A stretch of 46,939 nucleotides of DNA from Variovorax paradoxus (GCF_000834655.1 NZ_JXQQ01000006.1:1-46939), one strand, 5' to 3'; positions 8,524 through 19,385 are shown, counted from the stretch's first letter. The notes: generated by a model from the letters alone, not told the origin. Program-made: numbers and translations.

Positions 8524-9426
8524 ATGAATCCACTGAGACGAGGCGCTTCGACGCGCCTGCACAGCGCGAAAGGCGCGGCTTCGGCGCCGGCGCCGCTCGA
8601 CGCGCTGCCCGAGCACCCATCGCCGGGCGACTACGCCGAGTTCCTTCGCATCACCCTGCCCAAGCAGGAAAAGAACGTCGCCAGCCATCGCCTCGGCAGC
8701 GAGCGCGTGTGGCTCAAGAAGGCCGGGCCGCGCCACGGCAAATGGGGCTACCGCGTGATGGCGGCGGTCGCGCGGATGGCGCGGCTGGACATCATCAAGC
8801 CGGTGCCCAACCCGGGCGGCGAAGCCGCCATCGCCACCGAGGCGCGGCGCCTGAAGCAACTCGCGGCCGCGGGCCTGCGCGTGCCGACGGTGCTCGCGCA
8901 GCAGCCCGATGGCCTCCTGATCTCCGACCTCGGCGAAAGCGGCCGTGCCACCGTCGTGCTGCAGGAGCGCCTGGACCAGGCCGCCGCCGCCGGCCCAGCC
9001 GCGCTGCTCGCCGTGTGGCGCGAAGGCCTTGCCGCCATCGCGGCCGTGCATGTGCGCGGCCAGCACCTGAGCCAGGCCTTCGACCGCAACCTCGTGCAGT
9101 GCCCCGACGGCGTGATCGGCTACATCGATTTCGAGGACGACCCCGCCGAGGTCATGACGCTGGCCGAATGCCAGGCGCGCGACTGGCTCAGCTACCTGCA
9201 CTCGACGGCCATGATGCTCGAGGCGGCCGCGCCGCAGGCGGCCGGCCAGCACTGGCATGCCGCGCTCGCCACGGTGAACGAGGAAGTGCGCGAGCGCATT
9301 GCCAATGCGGCGCGGCGCATGAAGTGGGCGCGCAAGCTGCCCGCCAGCCGCCGCTGGGGCCGCGACACGCAGCGCGTGCGCGCGGTGGCCCGGCTGCTCG
9401 GGCGCTGGCACGACGCGGCGGCCTGA
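8524..9426 (+). CDS. Kinase-fold protein (lipopolysaccharide-kinase / aminoglycoside-phosphotransferase-like)
   Basis: A 300-residue protein with the layout of small protein-kinase-like phosphotransferases. Around residues 60-65 ERVWLKK supplies a possible ATP-site lysine. EAAIATEARRLKQL gives the helix-C glutamate region, LLISDLGES the hinge, AFDRNLV a catalytic-loop-like Asp-Arg-Asn, and IGYIDFEDDP takes the place of the metal-binding DFG. The helical C-terminus ends in RRMKWARKL. The catalytic loop lacks the usual His-x-D order, so activity is uncertain. The start at 8524 is supported by GGAGG at 8509-8513; a frame from 8443 would overlap the upstream gene. The target is unknown; the 64-base gap suggests co-transcription with the upstream oxidoreductase. 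Confidence 0.6.
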   Translation: MNPLRRGASTRLHSAKGAASAPAPLDALPEHPSPGDYAEFLRITLPKQEKNVASHRLGSERVWLKKAGPRHGKWGYRVMAAVARMARLDIIKPVPNPGGEAAIATEARRLKQLAAAGLRVPTVLAQQPDGLLISDLGESGRATVVLQERLDQAAAAGPAALLAVWREGLAAIAAVHVRGQHLSQAFDRNLVQCPDGVIGYIDFEDDPAEVMTLAECQARDWLSYLHSTAMMLEAAAPQAAGQHWHAALATVNEEVRERIANAARRMKWARKLPASRRWGRDTQRVRAVARLLGRWHDAAA

Positions 9427-9447
9427 CGCTTCTTCTTTTCGTACCGC

Positions 9448-11757
9448 TCAGGGCGGCGTCGTCCACCGCAGCGCGGCCAGCAGGTTGCTGTGGTCGTCGG
9501 TCCACGTCGCAACGCCCGCGGCATCGATCGCCTCGCCGCGCTCGCGGATCACCGGGTCCTGCAGGAAGCGCGCATCGCGCGTGAGCAGCACGTATTCGGA
9601 CGAATGTTCGAGCGTGAGATTGCCGGGTGCAGGTTCGAAGTGCACGCGCACCGCCTGCATGCCCGCGTCTTCGGCCAGGCGCTTGACCACCGGCGCCAGC
9701 TTCAGGTGCCGGTTGCTGATGTGGAAGGCGATCACGCCCGTGGGCAGCAGGTGCCTGCCGTAGAGCGCCAGTGCCTCGCGCGTCATCAGGTGCATCGGAA
9801 TGGCATCGCCCGAGAAGGCGTCGACCACGATCACGTCGAAGCGCTGCGAGCCTTGCGCATCGAGCTCCTGCTGCATCAGGAGCCGCGCATCGCCCTGCGC
9901 GACTTCGACCGTCGCGGATGAATCCGCGAGGTAGGTGAAGTGCGAGCGCGCCGCCGCCGTAACGCGCGGGTTGATCTCGTAGAAGCGCACCGTGTCGCCG
10001 GCGCGCCCGTAGGCCGCGAGGGTGCCCACGCCCAGGCCGATCACGCCCACGCGCTGCGTTGCGGCGCGGTTCGTGAGCAGCGCCAGGCCGACGCCCGACT
10101 TCGGCCCGTAGTAGGTGCTCGGCAGCCGCCGCTGCACCGCGCCCTGCAGCTGTTCGCCGTGCGAGATCACGCCGTGCATCAGCCGGCGCGATGCGGTCAG
10201 CGCGCCCGGAATGCCGAACTGCTCCACGCGCAGCGCGCCGTAGAAGTTGCGCACGCGCAGCATCGTGCGGTTGTCGGCTTCGAGCACGCTGTAGACCGAG
10301 AGCCAGACCACCGCCACCGAGGCCAGTGCGCCGCCCAGGCCCGCAGCCGCCGACCATGAACGTGCGCGCCATGCGGTGTAGCCCACCGCGAAGAGCGCCA
10401 GCGCGCTCACCGTCGCATACAGCACGTTGAGCGACACGGCCACTGCGTCCATCCGCAGGAACGCCGCGAACCCCACCACGACCGCGAACGCGAACAACGC
10501 CCACACCCACTGCTGGCGGCCGCGCGTGAGCCACAGCACGATCAGCCCCGGCACCGCCAGGCTCATCGGCAACTCCCAGTAGCCGTTGAAGAAATGCGGC
10601 GCGACCACGCCCGCGAAGATGCCGCCCACCGCGCCGCCCAGCGCCAGCAGCAGGTAGAAGCGCGTGAGGCGCTCGGGCCCGGGCCGCGCGCGCGCGAGTT
10701 CGCCGTTCGCGAACATGCAGATGGCGAAGAGGCCGACGCTGTAGAGCCCGATGGCCGCGGCGATCGGCAGCGAGCGCTGCGGCGTGTTCAGGTACCAGCC
10801 CATCACCGGCGTGAGCAGCAGCACCGCGGGCCAGAAGAGCCAGCGCCGGTACCAGAAGTCGCTGTCGAAGCACAGCACGAAGCTCAGCAGGTACAGCGCG
10901 AGCGGCACGATCCACAGCATCGGCACCGAGGCGATGTCCTGCGTGATGAAGGCCGACACCGCCAGCAGCGCGACCGTGCCGAGCGCGGCCAGCACCAGCC
11001 ACAGCAGCTGCTCGGACCACGGCAGCGGCGGCGCAGCCGGGGCCGGCGTTGCCGACACCGCCTCGGCACCGGTCCGCGTCGGCCGCGCCTTCCCTACCGC
11101 CACCACCGACACGATGGCCAGCATCGCGAAGAGCCCGAACCCCACCGACCATGCCAGGGCCTGCGCTCGCAGCGCGAACACCGGCTCCAGCACGAAGGGG
11201 TACACCACGAGCGCCGCCAGCGCCGCGAGGTTCGACAGCGCGAAGAGCCGGTAGACCTTCGCCTGCCGCGGCGCATCGCCCGCATGCAGCCGCGCGACCC
11301 AGCTCTGCACCAGCGGCCCGGTGGTGCAGACCGCGAGGTACGGCAGCCCGATGGTGGCGGCCAGCACCGCGAGCACGCCCGCCGAGGGGTCGCCCTGCCC
11401 GGTCGGCTTCCATGCCGCATCGGGTATCACCGGCAGCGTCGCGCAGGCAGCAAGCAGGAGGAGCGCATGCACGACGGCCTGCATGCGCAACGGCCGGCGC
11501 GAGAGCCAGTCGGCGTAGAAATATCCGACGAGCAGCACCACCTGGAAGAACACCAGGCACAGCGTCCACACCGCGGCCGAGCCGCCGAACCACGGCAATA
11601 TCTGCCGCGCGATCAGCGGCTGGACCAGGAACAGCAGGAAGGCCGAGACGAAGATGGTCGATGCGCAGAGCGCCAGCGCGCCGGCGCTCGCGTCGCGCGC
11701 AGCGCGTGCTGCGCTCCCGCCGCGCACGGCATGCGATGCGTCCGCCACCTCGCGCAT
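9448..11757 (-). CDS. Membrane-anchored spermidine-synthase-like protein, last gene of the Tad operon
   Basis: A 769-residue fusion. Residues 25-490 contain about a dozen hydrophobic segments in an MFS-like arrangement. Residues 560-740 form a Rossmann methyltransferase-like domain of the spermidine-synthase type. The nucleotide loop is GLGVGT at 574-579, an acidic strand end lies at E595 (RFYEINP), GDAR follows at 622-625, and VVDAFSGDAIP around 645-655 carries the acidic residues expected at the active site. It may make an aminopropyl transfer at the membrane, but such fusions are poorly characterised. The ATG overlaps the stop of the upstream TadE-like gene as ATGA, so translation is coupled to the pilus operon. 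Confidence 0.85.
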   Translation of the reverse strand: MREVADASHAVRGGSAARAARDASAGALALCASTIFVSAFLLFLVQPLIARQILPWFGGSAAVWTLCLVFFQVVLLVGYFYADWLSRRPLRMQAVVHALLLLAACATLPVIPDAAWKPTGQGDPSAGVLAVLAATIGLPYLAVCTTGPLVQSWVARLHAGDAPRQAKVYRLFALSNLAALAALVVYPFVLEPVFALRAQALAWSVGFGLFAMLAIVSVVAVGKARPTRTGAEAVSATPAPAAPPLPWSEQLLWLVLAALGTVALLAVSAFITQDIASVPMLWIVPLALYLLSFVLCFDSDFWYRRWLFWPAVLLLTPVMGWYLNTPQRSLPIAAAIGLYSVGLFAICMFANGELARARPGPERLTRFYLLLALGGAVGGIFAGVVAPHFFNGYWELPMSLAVPGLIVLWLTRGRQQWVWALFAFAVVVGFAAFLRMDAVAVSLNVLYATVSALALFAVGYTAWRARSWSAAAGLGGALASVAVVWLSVYSVLEADNRTMLRVRNFYGALRVEQFGIPGALTASRRLMHGVISHGEQLQGAVQRRLPSTYYGPKSGVGLALLTNRAATQRVGVIGLGVGTLAAYGRAGDTVRFYEINPRVTAAARSHFTYLADSSATVEVAQGDARLLMQQELDAQGSQRFDVIVVDAFSGDAIPMHLMTREALALYGRHLLPTGVIAFHISNRHLKLAPVVKRLAEDAGMQAVRVHFEPAPGNLTLEHSSEYVLLTRDARFLQDPVIRERGEAIDAAGVATWTDDHSNLLAALRWTTPP

Positions 11758-12965
11758 CAGGGCGCTTTGCCCGGGTTCGGCACCTTGTCCAGCTGACCCT
11801 TGACCGAGGCGTTCCAGATGGCCGGGCAGAAGGAGTTGCCGTCACCCACCTTGTCGGCCAGGGAATCGACGCCGCTGGCCAGGAGCTGCGAGGCCCACTC
11901 GGTGCTGTTGTTGCGCACGAAGGCAAAGATGTTGGTCATGGCGTCCTGCGGTTTCTCCAGCACGTTGATGCCTGCATTGTTGCTCCACGCCGGGTCCCAT
12001 TGCAGGTCGATGCTGCGGTCGCTCTTGGGCCCGAACGAATAGAACGGATGCCAGAACATCGGCGACTCCATGCCGGCCACGCCGTCGGCGGCCAGCGGGA
12101 TCTTGCCGTTGGCGATGTAGTAGGCGTCCAGCTGGTTGAGGCGGAAATCGGTGCCCGGCGCGGTGGCGCCATCGACCGACATCAGCTTGAACCACGCCTC
12201 GCCCACGAACTGGTAGCCCTTCAGCGCGGTGAGGATGATCTTGTTGGCCACCGGAATCCCGAGGCGATAGCCGTAGTGCACGCGCAGGTGCAGCACGCTG
12301 GACTCGCCCAGCGTCTTGTTCGACACGTTGCCGCGCAGTTCGGCGTCGGGCGGCAGCGGGTCGCCGATGCCCACGGTGGTGCTCATCGCCTTGGCCTTGA
12401 AGTCGTAGGGCAAGGGCTTGCGGTAGCGCATCGTGTCGTTGGGGATCTGCATGATCCAGCGGTTCTCGCCGAAGTTCTCGATGAAGGCCCAGTCGATGAA
12501 GGTGGTCTGCGTGGGGTTCAGGTACTCGATGCAGGCCGACTCGATCATGTCGGTGTTGGTGTCGATCCAGCCCTTGAACATGCCGCCCACGCTGGCCTCG
12601 CGCACATTGAGCGGCATCATCCCCTTCACCAGCCCCTGCCACACGCTCCCGCGCGTGAGCGCATTGGTGGTGAGCTCCAGCGCCGCGCTGTTGAGCGTGC
12701 TCAGGCCCGGCGTGGTCGAGTTGCCGATGCGGAAGATGAAGGGCAGCGGCATGCCGTTGTTGAGCGAGCCCGCGCGTGCCGCCTCGTGCGCGGCGTACTC
12801 CAGCGTGAGGCGCGCACGGTAGATGAGGCCGAACTGCACCACGCACATCACGAACAGGATCAGCACCGGCAGCGCGATCATCGTCTCGGTCATGGAGACG
12901 CCCCGCTGGCCGCGCCGTGGCCGGGCAAAGCGGCGCTTCTGGTTCGCTCGAAGAGTGGAATGCAT
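11757..12965 (-). CDS. TadE-like pilus assembly protein (long form)
   Basis: A 402-residue protein with a prepilin-like N-terminus: a basic leader ending RRGQRG, then VSMTETMIALPVLIL. The Gly at 22 and Glu at 27 fit the processing site of Flp/TadE-type pseudopilins (Gly, four residues, Glu). After the transmembrane helix, IYRARLTLEYAAHEAARAG is typical of TadE. The remaining 330 residues form a large extracytoplasmic domain, far longer than classical TadE (about 150 residues). A strong ribosome site, GAGGAG, precedes the ATG at 12965. Its role would be a minor pilin or assembly factor. The stop overlaps the next gene. Confidence 0.82.
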   Translation of the reverse strand: MHSTLRANQKRRFARPRRGQRGVSMTETMIALPVLILFVMCVVQFGLIYRARLTLEYAAHEAARAGSLNNGMPLPFIFRIGNSTTPGLSTLNSAALELTTNALTRGSVWQGLVKGMMPLNVREASVGGMFKGWIDTNTDMIESACIEYLNPTQTTFIDWAFIENFGENRWIMQIPNDTMRYRKPLPYDFKAKAMSTTVGIGDPLPPDAELRGNVSNKTLGESSVLHLRVHYGYRLGIPVANKIILTALKGYQFVGEAWFKLMSVDGATAPGTDFRLNQLDAYYIANGKIPLAADGVAGMESPMFWHPFYSFGPKSDRSIDLQWDPAWSNNAGINVLEKPQDAMTNIFAFVRNNSTEWASQLLASGVDSLADKVGDGNSFCPAIWNASVKGQLDKVPNPGKAP

Positions 12966-12987
12966 TGCTGTTCTCCTCTGTGTGTGG

Positions 12988-13329
12988 TTACCAGCCCGAC
13001 AACTTGAGACCCGGTCGCAGCGCGAGCCGCCTGGCCTGTCCCGCGGCCAGTTCGAGCACGTTGGCCGCGCCCAGGCACATGGCCATGCGCATCGGGCGCA
13101 GGCTCTCCACCACGCGGGCGATGCCGCCGTGCCGGTCGAGGAAGACGACATCGATCGGGTAGCGCATGCCCACCGTGTGCACCGAGCTGCAGCGCATGAT
13201 CAGGAGGCCTTCGCTCGCGGCCAGGCGCGGCCGCCCGAGCAGCCCGCGCGTGCGGTCCCAGCCGCGTTCGGCCACGCGCACGGGACCGAAGGGCTGGGCC
13301 TGGGGGGAGCGAAGGGAGACGATGCGCAT
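12988..13329 (-). CDS. DUF192 family protein in the Tad operon
   Basis: A 113-residue protein matching DUF192: RTRGLLGRPRL near residue 26, GLLIMRCSSVHTVGMRYPID (Cys, His and the MRYPID strand are family hallmarks), VVFLDRHGGI and the GAANVLELAAG strand. The domain has no firmly known function. Many DUF192 proteins are exported, but no signal peptide is visible here. The ATG at 13329 is eight bases after the tadC stop, so it belongs to the operon. The third-from-last operon position between tadC and a TadE-like gene suggests a part in pilus assembly or maturation; that is inference. Confidence 0.85.
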   Translation of the reverse strand: MRIVSLRSPQAQPFGPVRVAERGWDRTRGLLGRPRLAASEGLLIMRCSSVHTVGMRYPIDVVFLDRHGGIARVVESLRPMRMAMCLGAANVLELAAGQARRLALRPGLKLSGW

Positions 13330-13337
13330 CGATGGTG

Positions 13338-14228
13338 TCAGTGGTTCTGGGTTTCGAGGAACTGCATCACCAGCGGGAAGAAGATGATGATGAAGGTCAC
13401 CGGGAAGATGAAGATCACCAGCGGCCCGATCATCTTCACGGGCGCCTCCATCGCGAGCTTCTCGGCCATCTGGAAGCGCTCGGTGCGGCGCTGGTCCGAA
13501 ATCGCCGAGAGCGTGTCGGCCAGGCTCGCGCCCAGCGACTCGGCCTGCGTGAGGTTCGACACCAGGCTCTTGATGTGCTTGTTGTCCAGCCGGTCGGCCA
13601 GCGCGTTGAGCGCGTCCATGCGGCTCGCGCCGGTGCGCATCTCGCGCATCATCCGGTCGAACTCCTGCCCGAGCGCGCCGCCCGGGCCCTTCTGCACCGC
13701 CTGCGCAATGGCGCCGGTGAGGCTCAGGCCCGCCTGGCAGCACAGCGTGATCATGTCCAGGTAGCCGGGCAGCGTGCGCAGGATGTCCTTCTCGCGGCGC
13801 TTGCGGCGGTCGCGCATCCACATCACCGGGTAGAGCCACCCCGTCACGCACGATGCCAGCGTGACCCAGATCTTGGTGCCCGCCATCGCATCGAGCAGGC
13901 CCGCGGTCCAGAGGCCCAGCGCGGCGACCACGATCATCGACACCACCTGCACCGCGATGAACTCCTCGGCCTTGAGCACGAACTCCAGGCCCGCCAGCTG
14001 CAGCTGGCGCTTTCGCTTGACCAGCATGGAGGTGGGCGCGATCTCCGAGACGTGGAACTGCAGGATGTTCACCACCGGCCACACCAGCCGCAGCATCCGC
14101 GGCAGCGGGTCCATGTGCGTTCGCTCCGAAGGCCGGGCCTTGCGGATCAGCGAGATCATGTAGAGCAGCAGGATCACGCCCGTGGTCGCGCACAGGAAGA
14201 TGATGGCCAGGAGGATCAGCGAGCGCAT
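13338..14228 (-). CDS. tadC: Tad pilus inner-membrane platform protein TadC (GspF family)
   Basis: A 296-residue inner-membrane protein with a type II secretion F domain. Hydrophobic segments lie near the N-terminus (residues 5-27), in the middle (about 100-135) and at the C-terminus (about 265-290). Between them is the helical cytoplasmic domain with LPGYLDMITLCCQAG, GALGQEF and the characteristic LADRLDNKHIKSLV and SLGASLADTL stretches. TadB and TadC together form the platform on which the CpaF ATPase acts to drive pilus extrusion. The gene follows tadB with a 15-base gap. Confidence 0.92.
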   Translation of the reverse strand: MRSLILLAIIFLCATTGVILLLYMISLIRKARPSERTHMDPLPRMLRLVWPVVNILQFHVSEIAPTSMLVKRKRQLQLAGLEFVLKAEEFIAVQVVSMIVVAALGLWTAGLLDAMAGTKIWVTLASCVTGWLYPVMWMRDRRKRREKDILRTLPGYLDMITLCCQAGLSLTGAIAQAVQKGPGGALGQEFDRMMREMRTGASRMDALNALADRLDNKHIKSLVSNLTQAESLGASLADTLSAISDQRRTERFQMAEKLAMEAPVKMIGPLVIFIFPVTFIIIFFPLVMQFLETQNH

Positions 14229-14243
14229 GGCAATCCCGGATCT

Positions 14244-15097
14244 TCAGATGTCGATCGCCACGATCTTGCGGATCATCGCGTAGCCCAGCATCAGCATGAT
14301 GGCGATCACGGTCAGCACGACCCAGCCGATGGTCGTGGTGAAAAGGAGCGACATGGTCGGCTGCATCAGGTAGAGCACGCCCATCAGCAGCAGCGGAAAG
14401 AGCGTCATCACCAGCCCCTGGATGCGCCCCTGCGCCGTGAGCGCCTTGATGCGGCCTTCGAGAATCGCCTTGCGGCGCAGCGTCTCGGCCAGCACCTGCA
14501 GCGGCTCCGAGAGATTGCCGCCCACTTCCTTGGAGACGCGCAGCGCCACCACCACCAGCACGAAGTCGGGAATGCCCAGGCGCTGCGACATCTTCTGGAT
14601 CGCATCGTCGAAGCTCACGCCCAGGCGCTGCTCCTTGAGCACCAGGCCGAACTCCTGGCCGAGCGGCCCCACCTGGTCGCGCACCAGCACCTGGATGGCG
14701 ACCGAGAGCGCGCTGCCGGCGCGCAGCGCGCTCGCAATGAAGAGCAGCGCATCGGGCAGCTCCGATTCGATCTGCTGGCGGCGCTTCTTGCGCTGCCACG
14801 CGAACCAGCGTGCGGGCAGGAGATACAGCACCACCGCCGCCACCACGCCGCCGATCAGGTTGCCCGAGATGAGCCAGCCGATCGCGCCGCACAGCGCCAC
14901 CAGGAAGGCGTGGCCCGAGGCGAACGCCACCGCATGCTGCGCCTGGAATTCCGACAGGTTCAGCGTGCGGCGGCCGCTCGCCTGCAGCTTGGACATCATC
15001 TTTCCGACCAGCTCGGGCGAGCGCTGCAGCAGCAGGTAGCCGCACAGCGTGATGAAGCCCATGCCGCAGAGCACGGAGGCCAGCAGGATCATTCCCT

Positions 15098-15101
<4 letters not shown>
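14244..15101 (-). CDS. tadB: Tad pilus inner-membrane platform protein TadB (GspF family)
   Basis: A 285-residue partner of TadC with the same F-domain fold. Two hydrophobic segments occur at about residues 5-25 and 65-95, followed by the cytoplasmic F domain (ELPDALLFIASALRAG, GPLGQEFGLVLKE, KEVGGNLSEPLQVLAETLR) and two C-terminal membrane helices. The EVGGNLSEPL motif is typical of TadB. The ATG at 15101 overlaps the stop of the cpaF gene as ATGA, showing coupling. It would recruit the pilus motor to the inner membrane. Confidence 0.92.
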
Positions 15102-16741
<1,640 letters not shown>

Positions 16742-16761
16742 GGTGGCGCTATCTCAAGGGG

Positions 16762-18378
16762 TCAGGGGGCGACGGGCTGGCCGGGCGTGCCGGCCGGGAT
16801 GCCGCCGATGTCCGCGGCGGCGGCAGGCGGGCGCATGCCGTTCGGGTCCGACTTGTCCTCGGTCAGCTGGCCGAAGTTGCTTCCCACGTCCTGCTCGAGC
16901 TGGCGCGAGCGCTCGATGCGCTGCCGGCTGTCCGCCGGGCCGACCACGCGCGGCGTGATGAACACCACCACTTCCTGCTCCTTGTCGGTGTCGTTGTCGG
17001 AACGGAAGGCGCGGCCGATGACCGGCGCCTTGCGCAGGCCCGGCACGCCGTCGCTGGAGCGCGTCGATTCGCGGCTCAGGAGCCCCGACAGCACGATGGT
17101 CTCGCCGGCCTTCACGTTGAACTCGGTGTCGGTGCGCCGGATCAGGAGGCCCGGGATGCCCTGCACCGCGACGCTGCGGTCGATGCTGCTGACCTCGGTG
17201 AGGATGCTGCCCGACACGTTGCCCTCGCCGTCGGCGATGGGCTTGATGTTCAGCCGCACGCCGTAGGGCTTGAACTCGACCGAGCCCGCGCCCTGCGTGC
17301 TGAGCGCGGGCAGCGGGATCTCGCCGCCGGCCAGGAACTTGGCTTCGCCGCCGCTGCGCGTGGAGAGGTTGGGCGAGGCGAGCAGGAAGGCGTTGCCGCG
17401 CTGCACCAGGAGGTTGATGCGCGAGGTGAGGCTCAGGCCGATGCCGAAGTACGCCTCGGGCATGCGCCGGTTCTGCGAGAGCAGCGCCGTGCCCTGCGGC
17501 GTGGAGGTGTTGAAGGCCGAGCCGTCGGGCAGGATGCGGTAGCTGCCGCTGGAGGCGATGTCCGAGAACAGGCCGAAGTTGAAGCCGTCGCCCGAGCTCT
17601 GCCAGCGCACGCCCAGGTCGTCGAGCGCGGTCTTGCTGAACTCGACGATGCGCACCTGGATATCGACCATGCGGTCCACGCGGATGCGGTCGGCCGTGGC
17701 CAGCGACACCACCGCCGGCGCATAGAGATTGGCCACCGTGTTCAGGCGCTCGACCGCGGCCGGGTCCAGGCTGTTGCCGTCCATGATGATGCGTTCGCCG
17801 ATGCGGCGGATGTTCACGCCCGAGATGCCGTGCGTGATCTCGCGCAGTTCGTCGGCGATGCGATCCAGGTCCACCACGTTCACGCGCACCTTCAGCTTGC
17901 GCACGGTGCCGTTCCGGTCCCAGACATGCAGCGTGCTGTCGCCCGCATCCTGCGCGGTGATGAGCATGTTCGCGCCGTCGAGCACGCGCGCCTCCAGCAC
18001 CTTGCCGTTGCCGATGGCCACGCGGGACACGCCCGGCATCTTGACCAGCGCCATCTGCCCCACGTAGAGCGTGAGCAGGTCGGGCAGCCGCTGCAGCACG
18101 GTGGCGCGCGCGGCGATGCGCTGCAGCTCGGCCTCGGTAATGGAGGCCTGCGTGGGCGGCGGCGCGGGCGGGCGGATGCCCGGCGAAGTTTCGGCGCGCG
18201 CGCCTGTCGGTGCGCCGGGCGTCGAGAACGCCGGCGATGACATCACGGCGCCCGAGGGCCCCACCGTGCCCAGCGGCACGGGCGATGCCGCCGGCGCGCC
18301 GGGGTACGGACCCTGCGCCTCGGCCTGGAAAACAAGACACAGCGCCGTCGCTGCCAAGGTGCATCGCTTGAGGTTCAT
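16762..18378 (-). CDS. cpaC: Tad pilus outer-membrane secretin CpaC/RcpA
   Basis: A 538-residue secretin that would form the outer-membrane gate for the Flp pilus. An N-terminal signal peptide (about 21 residues, ending near FQAEAQ) is followed by a Pro/Ala-rich linker, a pilus-type N-terminal domain (LPDLLTLYVGQMALVKMPG near 95 and a BON-like region to about 200), and the secretin core from about 230: VDIQVRIVEFSK, FLAGGEIPLPAL, IRRTDTEFNVKAGETIVLSGLL and the PVIGRAFRS motif near 455. A short C-terminal tail is disordered. It sits between cpaB and cpaF with a 20-base gap to the latter. Confidence 0.92.
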   Translation of the reverse strand: MNLKRCTLAATALCLVFQAEAQGPYPGAPAASPVPLGTVGPSGAVMSSPAFSTPGAPTGARAETSPGIRPPAPPPTQASITEAELQRIAARATVLQRLPDLLTLYVGQMALVKMPGVSRVAIGNGKVLEARVLDGANMLITAQDAGDSTLHVWDRNGTVRKLKVRVNVVDLDRIADELREITHGISGVNIRRIGERIIMDGNSLDPAAVERLNTVANLYAPAVVSLATADRIRVDRMVDIQVRIVEFSKTALDDLGVRWQSSGDGFNFGLFSDIASSGSYRILPDGSAFNTSTPQGTALLSQNRRMPEAYFGIGLSLTSRINLLVQRGNAFLLASPNLSTRSGGEAKFLAGGEIPLPALSTQGAGSVEFKPYGVRLNIKPIADGEGNVSGSILTEVSSIDRSVAVQGIPGLLIRRTDTEFNVKAGETIVLSGLLSRESTRSSDGVPGLRKAPVIGRAFRSDNDTDKEQEVVVFITPRVVGPADSRQRIERSRQLEQDVGSNFGQLTEDKSDPNGMRPPAAAADIGGIPAGTPGQPVAP

Positions 18379-18410
18379 CGAACTTTTCTGGAGATCAGTA
18401 AAACGGGTGC

Positions 18411-18434
18411 GCCCCGAGGGGCAATGTTCGGGGC
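18411..18434 (-). terminator. Intercistronic hairpin between cpaB and cpaC
   Basis: Arms GCCCCGA (18411-18417) and TCGGGGC (18428-18434) match perfectly over seven pairs. In the minus-strand transcript the hairpin is followed by a short T stretch (GTTTTAC). The T-run is weak, so this is more likely a partial attenuator or RNA-stability element lowering expression of the genes downstream than a full terminator. Confidence 0.35.
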
Positions 18435-18443
18435 GGCAGGGCT

Positions 18444-19385
18444 TCAGCGCGGCAGCGCGGCACCCAGGCCGGGCGCGGGCGGGGCGCCTCGGCCGCCGCT
18501 GCCACCGACGATGTATTCGACGCTGGGGCCCGAGGGCCCGCTGGCCACCGCCATGGGGCGCGAGCGCTGCGGCCTGAAGCCGGCGACGATGGCGTCCAGG
18601 TCGACCGCGTCGACGCCGCTGGTCATGGTGGCGCGGTCCTCGGGGTTGCGCAGCGTGGCGATGATCTTTCCGAGGCGCTGCGCGAGGATGAGCTTCTGCG
18701 CATCCTGCGGCTGGATCGCCACGGTGACGGTGGAGTAGCGCTGCTGCGCGTAGGGGTCGGTGTCGGCCGAGACGTCGGAGCGCTTTCGCATCGAGGCGAA
18801 CTGCTCCGAGGTGATCTGGCCGGTGGCGCGCACCTCCACGTCCTGAAGGAGCGGGATCACCACCGAGGGGTCGTTGGCCGCGGACTTCTCGACCACGTAC
18901 ATGAAGTCGATGCGGTCGCCCGCGCGCAGCATGCCCGAGATGGAGCTGATCTCGTCCACCGGAATGGTGATGGCGCGCACGCCCTGCTCGATCTCCTGCG
19001 CGAACACCTTGCGCGGCGCCGAGAAGAACGAGGCGAGCAGCGGCTTGCCCGCGGCCACCGGCACCGAGAGCTGGCGGCCCGCGAACTGCGCGAAGGTCTC
19101 GGGCGTGAGCGCGTCGTTGTGCACGTACTCGTTGGGCACCGAGCGCTTGGCCACCATGTTGGGCAGCACGGTCGTGCCGTCGCCCAGCGCGCGGTTGGCC
19201 ACGACCACGTCGCGGCGCTGGCTGTCGGCGTCTTTCTCGAGGCTGGCGGCGATTTCGCGCTCGCTCGCCCGGAGGTAATACCAGCCCAGGCCCGCGGCCA
19301 GGAGGCCCAGCATCAGGGCACCGATCAGGGGGGACAGCCGTTTGACGCTTTGCTTGAACTTGAGGAGTCCCGGAGATGATTTCAT
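18444..19385 (-). CDS. cpaB: Tad pilus assembly protein CpaB/RcpC
   Basis: A 313-residue periplasmic protein anchored by a hydrophobic segment at about residues 17-36. The SAF-type domain follows: VVVANRALGDGTTVLPNMVAKR near 55-77, a second module with AGKPLLASFFSAPRKVF, then RAITIPVDEISSISGMLRAGDRIDFMYV, a strong CpaB signature. The C-terminus is disordered (Gly, Pro and Ala). In known systems CpaB assists the secretin and binds the cell wall. The cistron ends before the hairpin ahead of cpaC. Confidence 0.9.
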   Translation of the reverse strand: MKSSPGLLKFKQSVKRLSPLIGALMLGLLAAGLGWYYLRASEREIAASLEKDADSQRRDVVVANRALGDGTTVLPNMVAKRSVPNEYVHNDALTPETFAQFAGRQLSVPVAAGKPLLASFFSAPRKVFAQEIEQGVRAITIPVDEISSISGMLRAGDRIDFMYVVEKSAANDPSVVIPLLQDVEVRATGQITSEQFASMRKRSDVSADTDPYAQQRYSTVTVAIQPQDAQKLILAQRLGKIIATLRNPEDRATMTSGVDAVDLDAIVAGFRPQRSRPMAVASGPSGPSVEYIVGGSGGRGAPPAPGLGAALPR

